64,000 bases of DNA from an uncultured Flavobacteriales bacterium. GTDB lineage: Bacteria > Bacteroidota > Bacteroidia > Flavobacteriales_G > Salibacteraceae. The position numbers and the translations under genes are program-made. The notes below the pieces were generated by a model. It saw only the letters and a list, made by a program, of their open reading frames with translations, was not told where the DNA came from and did no database searches. The stretch is taken from assembly GCA_937121175.1 (NCBI GenBank), contig CAKZKD010000006.1:52838-116837 (forward strand), read 5' to 3'. Below, one piece after another: positions 42,938-52,728 of the stretch; the stretch's first letter is position 1, and each line of letters opens with the position of its first letter.

Positions 42938-44740
42938 TTAAAACTTAAAACGGGTTGAACTTCCACATTTCAACATTTTTTGTCCGAAATAAGGATTCTC
43001 TATTTGTTCATTAAAACTCAACCAATATGCTCCACTATCCAACGCCATTGGGCAGTGCTGAATAAATATTGCTTGTTCAGTCTTAAATTTGGGGTTAAAC
43101 TCCTTTAAAACATCAATTAACTGATTTGATAGTTTCGAGAAGCTGATTCTTGCGTTCTCCATACTAGAAGTTTTAATTATTTCATTTGAAATCTCTTTGA
43201 ATTTACTCTGATGCTTCATCCAGTTTTTATGGGTGTTTTTATCTAGTTGTGTCATGTCTATTTCGGCTAAAAAAGATTCAAAATGGTTACTTGCCGTTTT
43301 TGTTAACTCCACGTCTCCATCTATCAATGCGTTTTTAATATTCATATAATTAGAAACCAAAGTGCCAAGCTGTTCTGCAAACTCCTTTGTACTATTTGAC
43401 CTAAAGCTTTTTCCAGAATTCATTTTGTGTTGATGATTAACCTCCTTAGAATCCATTTTTTGCTGGCCATGGTTATGTCCTGTCATTGCTGGCCCACCTT
43501 CTGGGTTCATCATGCTTGACTTACCTTCTAGCTGTGCGGCGGCATCAATGTTAAACGCACCGCTAACTGCAATGATATCACCTTCTGAAATGCCTTTTTC
43601 TATTATATAAAAATCACCAAGTGAAGGCCCAAGCGTAACTTCTCGCATTTTAAAATGACCTTTCTGTTTATCGGATATTTGAACATAAACTACAGAGCGT
43701 TTACCCGTCCACATTACCGCCGACTTAGGCACTACAAGGTTATTGGTTTTGTCATTGCTGATTTTAGTTTCCAAAATTCCCGCAACGAATTGTTTTGGCT
43801 TCAAAACTCCACTGGGGTTTTTGAATTCTACTCGCGCTTTGGCGGCTCTTGTATTTGGGTCAAAAACAGGGTCGATGTAACTTATTTTACCTCCGAATTG
43901 TTTGTCAGGTATGGATGAAACTGTAAACGATATTTTATCTTCTTGGTGAACCCATTCAAGATCTTTCTCAAATACATCAAACATTACCCAAACCGTTGAC
44001 AAATCTGCAACAAGAAACATACTACTACCCTTTTGAACATAATCGCCTAATTGGATGTTCTTTTCTAACACATAGCCGCCTACGTCGGCATATATAGGAA
44101 AGGTCTCTTTTATATTCTTACTTTGTTCTAATTTTTGAATTTCTTGCACCGATAATTTCCAGTTGAGAAGTTTCTTTTTTGCCGCCTCATATATTTCTGG
44201 GTTTTCTTCTTTTATTTGAATTGCTTCCATAAATTCTTCTTGTGCAGTAACCAATTCAGGAGAATAAACATTGGCAAGTAATTGCCCTTTAAAAATTTCT
44301 TCACCCGTAAAGTTTACAAACAACTCCTCTATTCTCCCCGGAAAGTGAATGGATTGTGTTCTTACCTTCCTTTCATCTACCTCAATCTTTCCGGTAAGTT
44401 GCAAGTTTTTCTCCGGTGCACCTGCACTTACTTTTTGTGTTTTAACGTTTGCCAATTCCATTGCAGTTTCAGACATATATACGGCCATTGGAGAACCATT
44501 TTCTTCATTTGATGTACCCACTGGTATGAGCTCCATACCACACAACGGACAATTACCCGGTTCATTTGAACGTATTTGAGGGTGCATTGAGCAGGTATAA
44601 ACCTGATCTTTGACATCCTCCTGAGAATGAGTCGATGCTACGTCGTTATGGTTACTGCCAAAAAAAAGCCAGCCTAAACCAATACCACCAAATAATATTG
44701 CTATATAAATCCAGATTTGTTTTTTCAATAAACTTTTCAT
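42938..44740 (-). CDS. cusB: CusB-type RND adaptor with HMBD and DUF3347 domains
   Basis: 600 residues. Membrane anchor at about 9-27, then HMBD (YTCSMHPQIRSNEPGNCPLCGMELIPVG, about 47-74), the adaptor core (lipoyl half near 130-200, VGGYVLEKNIQLGDYVQKG; beta-barrel to about 400), a Met/His/Gly linker (GGPAMTGHNHGQQKMDS) and a C-terminal DUF3347 domain with QHCPMALDSGAYWLS and NPYFGQKMLKCG. The added metal domains point to copper or silver. It is transcribed after cusC, 6 bp apart. Confidence 0.9.
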   Translation of the reverse strand: MKSLLKKQIWIYIAILFGGIGLGWLFFGSNHNDVASTHSQEDVKDQVYTCSMHPQIRSNEPGNCPLCGMELIPVGTSNEENGSPMAVYMSETAMELANVKTQKVSAGAPEKNLQLTGKIEVDERKVRTQSIHFPGRIEELFVNFTGEEIFKGQLLANVYSPELVTAQEEFMEAIQIKEENPEIYEAAKKKLLNWKLSVQEIQKLEQSKNIKETFPIYADVGGYVLEKNIQLGDYVQKGSSMFLVADLSTVWVMFDVFEKDLEWVHQEDKISFTVSSIPDKQFGGKISYIDPVFDPNTRAAKARVEFKNPSGVLKPKQFVAGILETKISNDKTNNLVVPKSAVMWTGKRSVVYVQISDKQKGHFKMREVTLGPSLGDFYIIEKGISEGDIIAVSGAFNIDAAAQLEGKSSMMNPEGGPAMTGHNHGQQKMDSKEVNHQHKMNSGKSFRSNSTKEFAEQLGTLVSNYMNIKNALIDGDVELTKTASNHFESFLAEIDMTQLDKNTHKNWMKHQSKFKEISNEIIKTSSMENARISFSKLSNQLIDVLKEFNPKFKTEQAIFIQHCPMALDSGAYWLSFNEQIENPYFGQKMLKCGSSTRFKF

Positions 44741-44746
44741 TACTTC

Positions 44747-45976
44747 TTATTTAGATATTATGTAATTCAATTTTGTCTTAGCTATAAAATACTCGCGTAT
44801 TTGTGTTGCCCTCAACATTTTATATTTCAATAACTTTTGCTGCAAACGGAGCAACTCTTCGTAATCCTTGCCAGAAGTGGCATATTCTTGCAGGGTAATT
44901 CTAATTGCTTGTTGAAGCGTTGAAATTTGACGATCATACAATTCGTGCTTTTCTATAGCACTGGTAACATCGTACTCTGCTAGACCGTATTTACTAGATA
45001 AAACATTCTTTCTGTTTTCAATCTCATACGATACCGCCTTTTGATAATGCTGTGCCTCAGCAATAGCAGCTTTATATTTTCTTCGATAAAGAGGTATGCT
45101 TATGCTTACCATTGGCATTAGAGCATCTCTTCCGTTATCTGGAGAATTAATGGAGTTAGATTTATCAATAAAGAAATAATCAACTCCAACCCCAATTTTA
45201 GGTGCTCCTTGTTTTTTTGCAGCAACCTCTTGGTATTCTGCGGATTCAAGTTTATTCAAAAGTGAAACTACACTGGGGTGTTTGCTGAATGAAGTATCGG
45301 TTACTACATTTAATTTAGCCATAGAAATTTTAAATGGTTGATTCAGCGAATAATTTGAATCGGGTGGCCAATTCAGTAAATTGTTGAGTTGAATTCGCAA
45401 AGGCTTTAACAATTCATTTAGTAATAACAAATTGGTTTGCGAATTTTCAATTTCAATATCTATTCTTAATATGTCAACCATGGAAGACTTTCCGTTTGAA
45501 AACGAAGTTTTGGCTAGTGATTTGAATGATTTGAGAATTTTCAAGTTTTCATTTTCTAGTCTTATTTGTTCTTCAATTTCTAACATTGGATAATAACTTT
45601 CGGCTAGTTTTACATAAAGAAAATCCTGTTTATCCAAGAAAATGTGGTACTTAGCTTGAGCCATGCTTGCAGCTGAATTTTCTTGCGACGCTAGGGTGCC
45701 AAACCAAGGAAACATTTGAGAGAGACCAATTTTTGATCGTTGTGGCCCCACACGAGTTTCTATTGGGTTTATAAAATATCCAAACGAAAAAACAGGATCC
45801 GGCATTCCTCCCAATCGAGTTGCTCTCTGCATACTAGCATTAAACTCCTCGTATGCCGCTCGAACTTCTCTGTTGCTATCTGCTGCAATTTTATAGAGTG
45901 AATCTATAGATTGGCTATACCCAATATTGACCCAACTCAGAGCAAGTACTACAAAGGCTATTTTTATAAAATTCAT
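44747..45976 (-). CDS. cusC: TolC-family outer-membrane channel (CusC-like)
   Basis: 409 residues with a signal peptide (to IGYSQ) and two long helical-hairpin repeats typical of the TolC/OEP family (e.g. AADSNREVRAAYEEFNAS, SKIGLSQMFPWFG, and in repeat 2 VSISIPLYRRKYKAAIAEA). It is the outer-membrane exit for the CusBA pump. It overlaps the cusA stop by 4 bp. Confidence 0.88.
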   Translation of the reverse strand: MNFIKIAFVVLALSWVNIGYSQSIDSLYKIAADSNREVRAAYEEFNASMQRATRLGGMPDPVFSFGYFINPIETRVGPQRSKIGLSQMFPWFGTLASQENSAASMAQAKYHIFLDKQDFLYVKLAESYYPMLEIEEQIRLENENLKILKSFKSLAKTSFSNGKSSMVDILRIDIEIENSQTNLLLLNELLKPLRIQLNNLLNWPPDSNYSLNQPFKISMAKLNVVTDTSFSKHPSVVSLLNKLESAEYQEVAAKKQGAPKIGVGVDYFFIDKSNSINSPDNGRDALMPMVSISIPLYRRKYKAAIAEAQHYQKAVSYEIENRKNVLSSKYGLAEYDVTSAIEKHELYDRQISTLQQAIRITLQEYATSGKDYEELLRLQQKLLKYKMLRATQIREYFIAKTKLNYIISK

Positions 45977-48900
45977 ATTTTCTCCTCCTTATTTAGTTTT
46001 AACTCCTCTCGCATGGAATACAATACAGGAACAATAAAATAGGTTATAGCGGCTACCAGCATTCCACCAAAAGCAGGTATAGCCATGGGAATCATTATGT
46101 CTGAGCCACGACCAGTTGATGTAAGTATTGGCAACAAAGCAATTATTGTGGTTGCTGACGTCATTACAGCAGGTTTAATTCTTCGCTTGCCAGCTTCAAT
46201 AATTGTTTCGCGCAAAGATTTTAGATTTTTGGGCGATCGTTTTTTCATGTTCTGGTCTAAATAGGTTCCCATTAAAACTCCGTCATCGGTAGCGATTCCA
46301 AACAATGCAATAAAACCAACCCACACAGCTACACTTAAATTGATGGGTTTGATTTGAAAGAGTTCTTGAAATTGGATATTGAACAGTTCAAAATTTAGAA
46401 ACCAATCTTGACCAAATAACCATAACACCACAAAACCCCCACTAAAAGCCATTGCAATGCCAGTGAAAATCATTAATGAAGTTGCTATTGAAGAAAACTG
46501 GAAATAAAGAATTAGAAATATGACAACCAGCACCAAGGGGACAATTATGGCTAATCTTTTTTCTGCTCTAATCTGATTTTCGTAGCTACCAGAAAATTTA
46601 TAGTTTACACCTTTAGGAACAATAAGCTCTCCTGAACTAATTTTACTTTCAATGAACTCTTGAGCATCTTCAACCACATCTACTTCTGCAAAACCAGTTT
46701 TTTTATCCAGTAATACATACCCCACTAAAAAAGTATTCTCACTTTTTATTACTTGGGGGCCTCGTATGTATTCAATATTTACCAGTTCGCTAAGTGGTAT
46801 TTGTTGCCCTTGACTTGAAGTAACCAATATATTTTCAATAGCATCAGGACTGTCTCGCAATTCCCTTGGATACCTTACCCGAATCGGAAATCGTTCTCGG
46901 CCTTCAACCGTTGTGGAGATCGTCATTCCACCTATAGCCGTTTCAATGGTTTGTTGAACATTCTCCACGCTTAATCCGTACCGAGCAATTGCTTGTCGTT
47001 TTATATTTAAATGAATGTAAGGTTTCCCAACAATTCTATCTGCAAACACAGCTTCAGACTTTATTGAAGGCACTTCCTTTAAAATGGATTCCAACTGCAT
47101 ACCGAATTTTTCAATCGTTTTTAAATCTGGGCCAAATACTTTGATGCCCATTGGAGCACGCATTCCAGTTTGCAGCATAACCAGTCTGGTTTCTATTGGT
47201 TGAAGTTTCGGGGCACTCGTTACCCCGGGGATTTTGGTTTTAGCTACAATTTCAGACCAGATATCATCTTGAGATCGAATGTGTTTTCTCCAATTTCGGA
47301 AATAATTTCCATGGTTATCTGGTAGGAGCAATTTGGTGCTTATATTGAGCGCTAACATAGAATCGTGGCTCAACGTCCTCCCGTCTTTTAAAACGAAATG
47401 GTTGTTGTCATCAATTGTAAATCGTTGCCTATGTCCTTTTTGATTTACTTCATACTCTGGCTTATAATTGATGATATTTTCATACATAGATATTGGTGCT
47501 GGATCTAGGGCTGACTCAACCCTGCCTAGTTTTCCAACTGCGAGTTCTACTTCTGGAATACTCTTTAATAACATGTCAAGTTGTTGAACAACTTGCTTGT
47601 TTTGCTGAACACCTGCATGAGGCATGGATGTTGGCATTAACAAAAAGCTACCTTCATCTAAAGATGGCATAAACTCTTTACCTATTCCAGGAAAAGTTGA
47701 TTCCGCGCTTTTCCAAAATTCAGTTTTTTGAATGTTCCAACCCACTACGTTTCCTGCCTTTGGCATCCATGCAAAAACGCTATTTACTCCTAACCAAATT
47801 GTAGAAGCAAAAAGTATAATTAGAGCAGGTAGGCTTAAAAAGAGTACTTTGTGATTGAGACACCAGTCAAGTATTTTTTCATAATAAGCTTCAAGCAAAT
47901 AAAACCCGCCAAGAACTACAATTAACAAGCTAGCAATGAAAATAAAGTTCATTAGTATAGAAACCTCCACACCCAATGGCATCCAATACTTTGCAAGTAA
48001 ATATGTTACATAAACTAAAGCAACAATTAAATTTAAATTTTGGGTCAACCATACCTTTAATGGCAAGTACTCTCGAATAAACCAACTAATAGAAAGTAAC
48101 ACGATAGCCAGCCCAGAAACCAAATCAATGGAAAACAAGACATACCATCCAGCAACAAAAAGAACGGAATGCCAAATTATAGTTTGATTATTTTTCTTGG
48201 TTTTGAACCCAAATATCCAATTGGCTATAGTTGGTAGAATAAACAGGGTTACAATTAATGCCGCAATTAGGGCAAATGTTTTGGTAAAAGCTAAGGGTCT
48301 AAAGAGCTTGCCTTCTGCGGCCTGCATGGTAAAAACAGGTATAAAGCTAATTATGGTAGTTGAAACCGCAGTAATTATTGCAGAACTTACCTCCGAAGCG
48401 GCATTAAACACGGTGGTTTTTATCGGTTGCTTGGGGGGGGACTCATTTATGTGTTTTATTACGTTTTCAGAAAGCACTATCCCTAAATCAACCATTGTTC
48501 CTATTGCAATGGCAATTCCAGATAAAGCAACAATATTGGCATCGACATGAAAATAGCGCATGGCGATAAAAACCAAAAGGACCGAAATAGGCAATAGCCC
48601 AGAAATAATGAGTGAGGCTCTAATATTTAGAACCATGATAATAATTACAATTATTGTAATTAAAATCTCTAACGAAAGCGCTTCTTCAAGAGTCCCTAAC
48701 GTTTCGTAGATAAGTTCAGTTCTATCGTAAAAAGGAACAATGGTTAGCTGGCTTACTCTACCATCATTAAGGGTACGTTTAGGTAGTCCGCTGGAGACTT
48801 CTTTAATTTTTTCCTTTACATTATTAATTACTTGTAAGGGGTTAGCACCATATCGTGCAACCACTACACCTCCAACAACCTCAGCCCCTTCTTTATCAAG

Positions 48901-49776
48901 TAACCCTCGTCGGGTCGCTGGCCCCAATGAAACTTTGGCTACATCCTTTATCTTTAACGGTACATTATCTTGTACTCGTACCACAGCTTCTTCAAGGTCG
49001 TTTACAGATTGAATATATCCCAATCCTCGAACTAAGTATTCTGCTCTATTAATTTCGATTGTTTTTGCACCTACATCTCGATTTGCATTTTTAACCGCTT
49101 TCATTACTGCATGAAGGGATACATTGTGAGCTTTTAATGCTGCGGGATCTACATCAACTTGATATTCTTTTACAAAACCTCCAATTGAAGCAACTTCTGA
49201 AACACCATCTGTTGCATTGAGTCCATATTTTACATAAAAGTCTTGTACGGTTCGTATTTCATGTAAATCCCAACCTCCTGTAGGGTTTCCTAACGAATCT
49301 CTACCTTCAATGGTGTACCAAAATACTTGCCCAAGTGCTGTAGCATCTGGTCCCAATGTTGGTTGAACATCATTGGGCAAAAGTCCAGAAGGAAGTGAAT
49401 TTAATTTTTCGAGAATCCTTGACCTTGACCAATAGAAATCTACATCTTCATTGAATATGATGTAAATACTGGAAAAGCCAAAAACCGAGGAGCTACGTAT
49501 AGATTTAACTCCGGGTATTCCAAGCAGTGTGGTGGTTAGCGGGTAAGAAATTTGGTCTTCGATATCCTGTGGAGACCGCCCCTTCCATTCCGTAAAAACT
49601 ATTTGTTGATTTTCTCCAATATCTGGTATCGCATCAACTGAAACTGGATCATTCGGAAGACCTCCGATTTGCCATCCGAAAGGTGCGGTCATAACGCCCC
49701 ATCCAACAATTAAGGTGAGTAGAATGACGGTAACTAATTTATTATCTAAAAAATATTTTATTAAATGATTTATCAT
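45973..49776 (-). CDS. cusA: CusA-type copper/silver RND efflux pump
   Basis: 1,267 residues. TM4 carries SGIAIAIGTMVDLGIVLSEN, the Ala/Ile...Asp...Glu pattern of monovalent Cu/Ag pumps. The periplasmic cleft has methionines in the positions used by CusA (SFLLMPTSMPHAG, TRLVMLQTGMRAPMG). It is over 200 residues longer than E. coli CusA, with an insertion of extra hydrophobic segments at about 535-645 between the two halves. It exports metal from the periplasm and cytoplasm through CusB and CusC. Confidence 0.9.
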   Translation of the reverse strand: MINHLIKYFLDNKLVTVILLTLIVGWGVMTAPFGWQIGGLPNDPVSVDAIPDIGENQQIVFTEWKGRSPQDIEDQISYPLTTTLLGIPGVKSIRSSSVFGFSSIYIIFNEDVDFYWSRSRILEKLNSLPSGLLPNDVQPTLGPDATALGQVFWYTIEGRDSLGNPTGGWDLHEIRTVQDFYVKYGLNATDGVSEVASIGGFVKEYQVDVDPAALKAHNVSLHAVMKAVKNANRDVGAKTIEINRAEYLVRGLGYIQSVNDLEEAVVRVQDNVPLKIKDVAKVSLGPATRRGLLDKEGAEVVGGVVVARYGANPLQVINNVKEKIKEVSSGLPKRTLNDGRVSQLTIVPFYDRTELIYETLGTLEEALSLEILITIIVIIIMVLNIRASLIISGLLPISVLLVFIAMRYFHVDANIVALSGIAIAIGTMVDLGIVLSENVIKHINESPPKQPIKTTVFNAASEVSSAIITAVSTTIISFIPVFTMQAAEGKLFRPLAFTKTFALIAALIVTLFILPTIANWIFGFKTKKNNQTIIWHSVLFVAGWYVLFSIDLVSGLAIVLLSISWFIREYLPLKVWLTQNLNLIVALVYVTYLLAKYWMPLGVEVSILMNFIFIASLLIVVLGGFYLLEAYYEKILDWCLNHKVLFLSLPALIILFASTIWLGVNSVFAWMPKAGNVVGWNIQKTEFWKSAESTFPGIGKEFMPSLDEGSFLLMPTSMPHAGVQQNKQVVQQLDMLLKSIPEVELAVGKLGRVESALDPAPISMYENIINYKPEYEVNQKGHRQRFTIDDNNHFVLKDGRTLSHDSMLALNISTKLLLPDNHGNYFRNWRKHIRSQDDIWSEIVAKTKIPGVTSAPKLQPIETRLVMLQTGMRAPMGIKVFGPDLKTIEKFGMQLESILKEVPSIKSEAVFADRIVGKPYIHLNIKRQAIARYGLSVENVQQTIETAIGGMTISTTVEGRERFPIRVRYPRELRDSPDAIENILVTSSQGQQIPLSELVNIEYIRGPQVIKSENTFLVGYVLLDKKTGFAEVDVVEDAQEFIESKISSGELIVPKGVNYKFSGSYENQIRAEKRLAIIVPLVLVVIFLILYFQFSSIATSLMIFTGIAMAFSGGFVVLWLFGQDWFLNFELFNIQFQELFQIKPINLSVAVWVGFIALFGIATDDGVLMGTYLDQNMKKRSPKNLKSLRETIIEAGKRRIKPAVMTSATTIIALLPILTSTGRGSDIMIPMAIPAFGGMLVAAITYFIVPVLYSMREELKLNKEEKI

Positions 49777-49857
49777 AGCAATTGATAATTTGGTGAAAGA
49801 ATCAATGAAAATGGGTCAATCGACCCTGAGGCACTGACTGCCTCGGCTATGATATTT

Positions 49858-50268
49858 TTATATTAGGAAGGTCTGAAGAGCTACTTGAAAATCTGTTGTA
49901 ACTAGTGGCGGGGATAAGCCATTTACACCAAGTTTATTTTCGAGTATTCTAATCCTTACCTCCATTCTTGGTTGAATGGGTACTAAGACATCAAATGTAT
50001 GGCTATTGATATTCTGTACTGGTTGAAAATTATCGGTATCTATTGTAATTTGAAGGTTATCGCAGCACTTTTTTGAAATTGAATTTGGTTGAGTAGGGTT
50101 GTCAGACTCGCAACCTTTTTGTTCAGCCATTCCACAATCTAACGATTGCTTACCAATTCCTAGTTCTCCTTCAACAACCTGCCCATCACAAAGGTGCACG
50201 GCATAGGATATTTGAGTACTGCTTAACAGTAATACAAGAGAAAGAAATATAGCAGTTGCTTTTTTCAC
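49858..50268 (-). CDS. HYC_CC_PP-family exported protein (second copy)
   Basis: 136 residues from a GTG at 50268, which places a clean signal peptide (VKKATAIFLSLVLLL ... SYA) at the N-terminus; the frame also extends to a TTG at 50286. The motif set is VHLCDGQVVEG, CGMAEQ, KKCCDN and NGLSPPLV. It is a relative of the protein at 42480 with HLC in place of HYC. Likely periplasmic copper-related. Confidence 0.75.
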   Translation of the reverse strand: MKKATAIFLSLVLLLSSTQISYAVHLCDGQVVEGELGIGKQSLDCGMAEQKGCESDNPTQPNSISKKCCDNLQITIDTDNFQPVQNINSHTFDVLVPIQPRMEVRIRILENKLGVNGLSPPLVTTDFQVALQTFLI

Positions 50269-50282
50269 TATTAACAAAGGTA

Positions 50283-51005
50283 TCAATTTAAAACAATGGC
50301 AATTATTGCCATGGTAATCATTGTAAGGTTCTCGACAATGGTTACCGTGGTCATAGGTAAATTAAAAACACTTCCAAGGCATGCGCATTTTATTTTTCTT
50401 TTATCCAAGACACTTCGTATAACTCCTACAGAGCTTATTCCAAGTACTAAAATGGCAGTCCAATTTGTTATGAGAGCTAAACTATTTGTTAAGTAAAGAA
50501 TACCTAATATCAGTTCAATAAATGGATAGATGAAAGACCAACTTTTAGATTTTTTTGCAATAGGGTCATACATTCTAAAAGAGGCTGAAAAACCTTTTAA
50601 ATTCAAGAATTTAAAGAACGAAAAAGCTATGAAAAACCCAGCCATAAAGTGCCGCATTAGTAACATAAAATCTACTTGTTCAAAAGGAAATTGAGCAAAA
50701 AGTGAAACGCCAAAAACGAAGCTAATAATGAGTATAAGAGGCTTATAGGTTTCTGTATTTATAGGTGGATAGGTTTCGTTTTCGGAATTGGCAATTACTT
50801 CAATTTTCTGTGCTCTATAGTTTCCAATGCTTTTGAGCTTTTGGTTAAGCATTTTCGTGCTTTCTGCTTTCTCAGAAATATTCAATGTCGGATTTTTTAA
50901 GGTCAATTCGTTCGATGAAATCCCCTCTTTATTTAAAACCTCTTTGACTTTAGCTAAGCAACTTCCACAAGTCATTCCAGTAATCTCATATTGTTCTGTT
51001 TTCAT
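50283..51005 (-). CDS. HMA domain fused to MauE/DoxX-like membrane protein
   Basis: 240 residues. N-terminal HMA domain with MTCGSCLAKV (CxxC metal site, about 10-19), then four hydrophobic helices (about 89-107, 117-134, 160-177 and 180-197) of the MauE/DoxX fold and CACLGSVFNLP, a Cys pair typical of MauE-type redox membrane proteins. It may move electrons or copper across the inner membrane. It lies between the AraC regulator and HYC genes. Confidence 0.8.
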   Translation of the reverse strand: MKTEQYEITGMTCGSCLAKVKEVLNKEGISSNELTLKNPTLNISEKAESTKMLNQKLKSIGNYRAQKIEVIANSENETYPPINTETYKPLILIISFVFGVSLFAQFPFEQVDFMLLMRHFMAGFFIAFSFFKFLNLKGFSASFRMYDPIAKKSKSWSFIYPFIELILGILYLTNSLALITNWTAILVLGISSVGVIRSVLDKRKIKCACLGSVFNLPMTTVTIVENLTMITMAIIAIVLN

Positions 51006-51070
51006 AAAACAAAACTCAAACTTCCTCTACAGTTAAAGATTACATAATTCCGTATAAGTGTTGCAAAATT

Positions 51071-51634
51071 TTACCCGATAGAATCCAGACTTCTTTTCTT
51101 ATAGTTGGTCATTTTTCTAAACGCTGAAGGTGACATTCCAGTTTCTTTTTTAAACTGATTTGATAGATGGGCCACACTATTAAAACTAAGCTCGTAGGCA
51201 ATTTCTTTTACCGTTTGATCGCTGTAACACAACAATTCTTTTACACTTTCAACTTTCTGTAAAATAACATAACGCTCAATTGTAATTCCAGTTTGAGCAG
51301 AAAAGCTTTTGGAGATGGTAGAATAGCTCAGGTTGAATTTATCTTCCAAATGATTCGAAAGCGTTGATTTTGGTGGTTTAGTGCTTCCGTAAATTATTTC
51401 AATTATCAACGATTTTACGTCAACTACCAATTTACTTTGACTATCATCAACTAAATCGAAGCCAAGGAGTATCAAATTATCTTGAAGATTTTTTAATTCT
51501 CCATTACTTAGGCTCTTCTTAGTTTTTACTGTGCCTAATTCTATTTTATCGATGAGGAGATTTAAATCATTAAATACATTTTCCACAGCAGTTATGCAAC
51601 GTGGACAAACCATGTTTTTAATTTTTAATTCCAT
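51071..51634 (-). CDS. AraC-family regulator with HMA-like metal-sensing N-terminus
   Basis: 187 residues. Residues 1-65 are an HMA-like domain with MVCPRCITAV (CxxC). Residues 85-180 are an AraC HTH pair (TVKEIAYELSFNSVAHLSNQFKKETGMSPSAFRK). This fusion suits a cytoplasmic Cu/Ag sensor. It is the first gene of unit 2 and is preceded on its strand by a TATATTTG box (51636-51643) only 4 bp from the ATG, which would give an almost leaderless mRNA if used. Confidence 0.85.
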   Translation of the reverse strand: MELKIKNMVCPRCITAVENVFNDLNLLIDKIELGTVKTKKSLSNGELKNLQDNLILLGFDLVDDSQSKLVVDVKSLIIEIIYGSTKPPKSTLSNHLEDKFNLSYSTISKSFSAQTGITIERYVILQKVESVKELLCYSDQTVKEIAYELSFNSVAHLSNQFKKETGMSPSAFRKMTNYKKRSLDSIG

Positions 51635-51645
51635 TTTTCAAATAT

Positions 51646-52728
51646 ACTCCACACACAACTCCTTTCGTTACTCTACAGTTGTTACGTGTTCCGCTCAGAT
51701 GAGTAAAAGAGAGAGAATTTTGAATCAACATCCTACTAAATGGAAAGAAAACCATTCACTAGCCTTCTCAGCTTTTGGCTGATTCGGCAGAGCCAAAGTC
51801 TACATTAACATAATGCTAGTCCATTATAGGACAAAAGGGCTGGTTTTAAGCTATACGTAGTTATCTAGGATTTGCGTCCACGTGTGGTTAATATAAAATC
51901 AGTTCTAGGACTTTAGTTCTATAACGGTCGATTTTATGTTAAAGCAAATCCCTTAGCAGATTCTTAAAGTTTAAATCCTGCACACAAGTTTGTTTGTCAA
52001 CTATAATATACATTATGTCTGCACTCATTCTTCGTTTGCTTGGCTCTCGGCAGCCAAGTAAATAGTTCGCACTTTACCACCGCACGTTACTAGGTTTTAA
52101 AATTTAGTCCTGTAGTTCAGTTTTGTTTTAAATAATCGATTCTCGTAAGCTTAGATTTCGTCTTCGTAGAATGATGTCCTATAATTTGACATTATATTAA
52201 GTAGCCCCGCGGCCATCGCATATTTGACTTTATAATCTTTTTGTTTTTGAATAACAAAAAATTCTATGCGCAAATTCAACCCGCAGCCAACGCGCTTCAA
52301 GGTTTTGTTTTCAATTGAAGTTTATTACAAGCTTTTAGATTCCGTAAAATTCTCTCTCTTTTTCCAGCCGCACGCATAAGTATTAAAGAATTCGCTGCGC
52401 TCAGTTCTTCATACACATGCTTTGCCCGTGCGCTTTTTAGATTGTGCTAATTATTATGTTAAGTAGAATTGTTTTGAAATCCGTTGACTTAGAGTATTTG
52501 CCTACGGCGCTGATTTCTTTTCGTTTCTTTTGTCTTGAAACAAAAGAAAGAAACAAAGAAAAGTTCAAGGCTGAATTTCTTTCAGGAAAAAGCTAAGCTC
52601 GGCTTTTGCCCCGCAAGCAAACTCCTTGCTCCTGCGTCGCTCGTCAAACATGCTTGCTTACACTAGCCACCGCTTAAAAGCTTTCACTGCTTTTTGACCT
52701 TCATGAAATAAGGCCGAGTCACTGCCCT
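51646..52728. repeat. Dispersed repeat copy C (left arm + core + right arm)
   Basis: Left arm 51646-51803 (CTCCACACACAACTCCTTTC to AGAGCCAAAGTCTAC), core 51804-51832, right arm with hairpin 51888-51942 and inverted core-like sequence 52176-52204, ending near TTTTTGACCTTCATGAAAT. Further pieces of the right arm (GCCCGCATTTTCTTCTGG at about 52879) occur out of order downstream, so this copy is internally rearranged. No credible gene lies inside. Confidence 0.85.
51804..51832. repeat. Core site C
   Basis: TTAACATAATG, spacer CTAGTCC, ATTATAGGAC. Confidence 0.7.
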
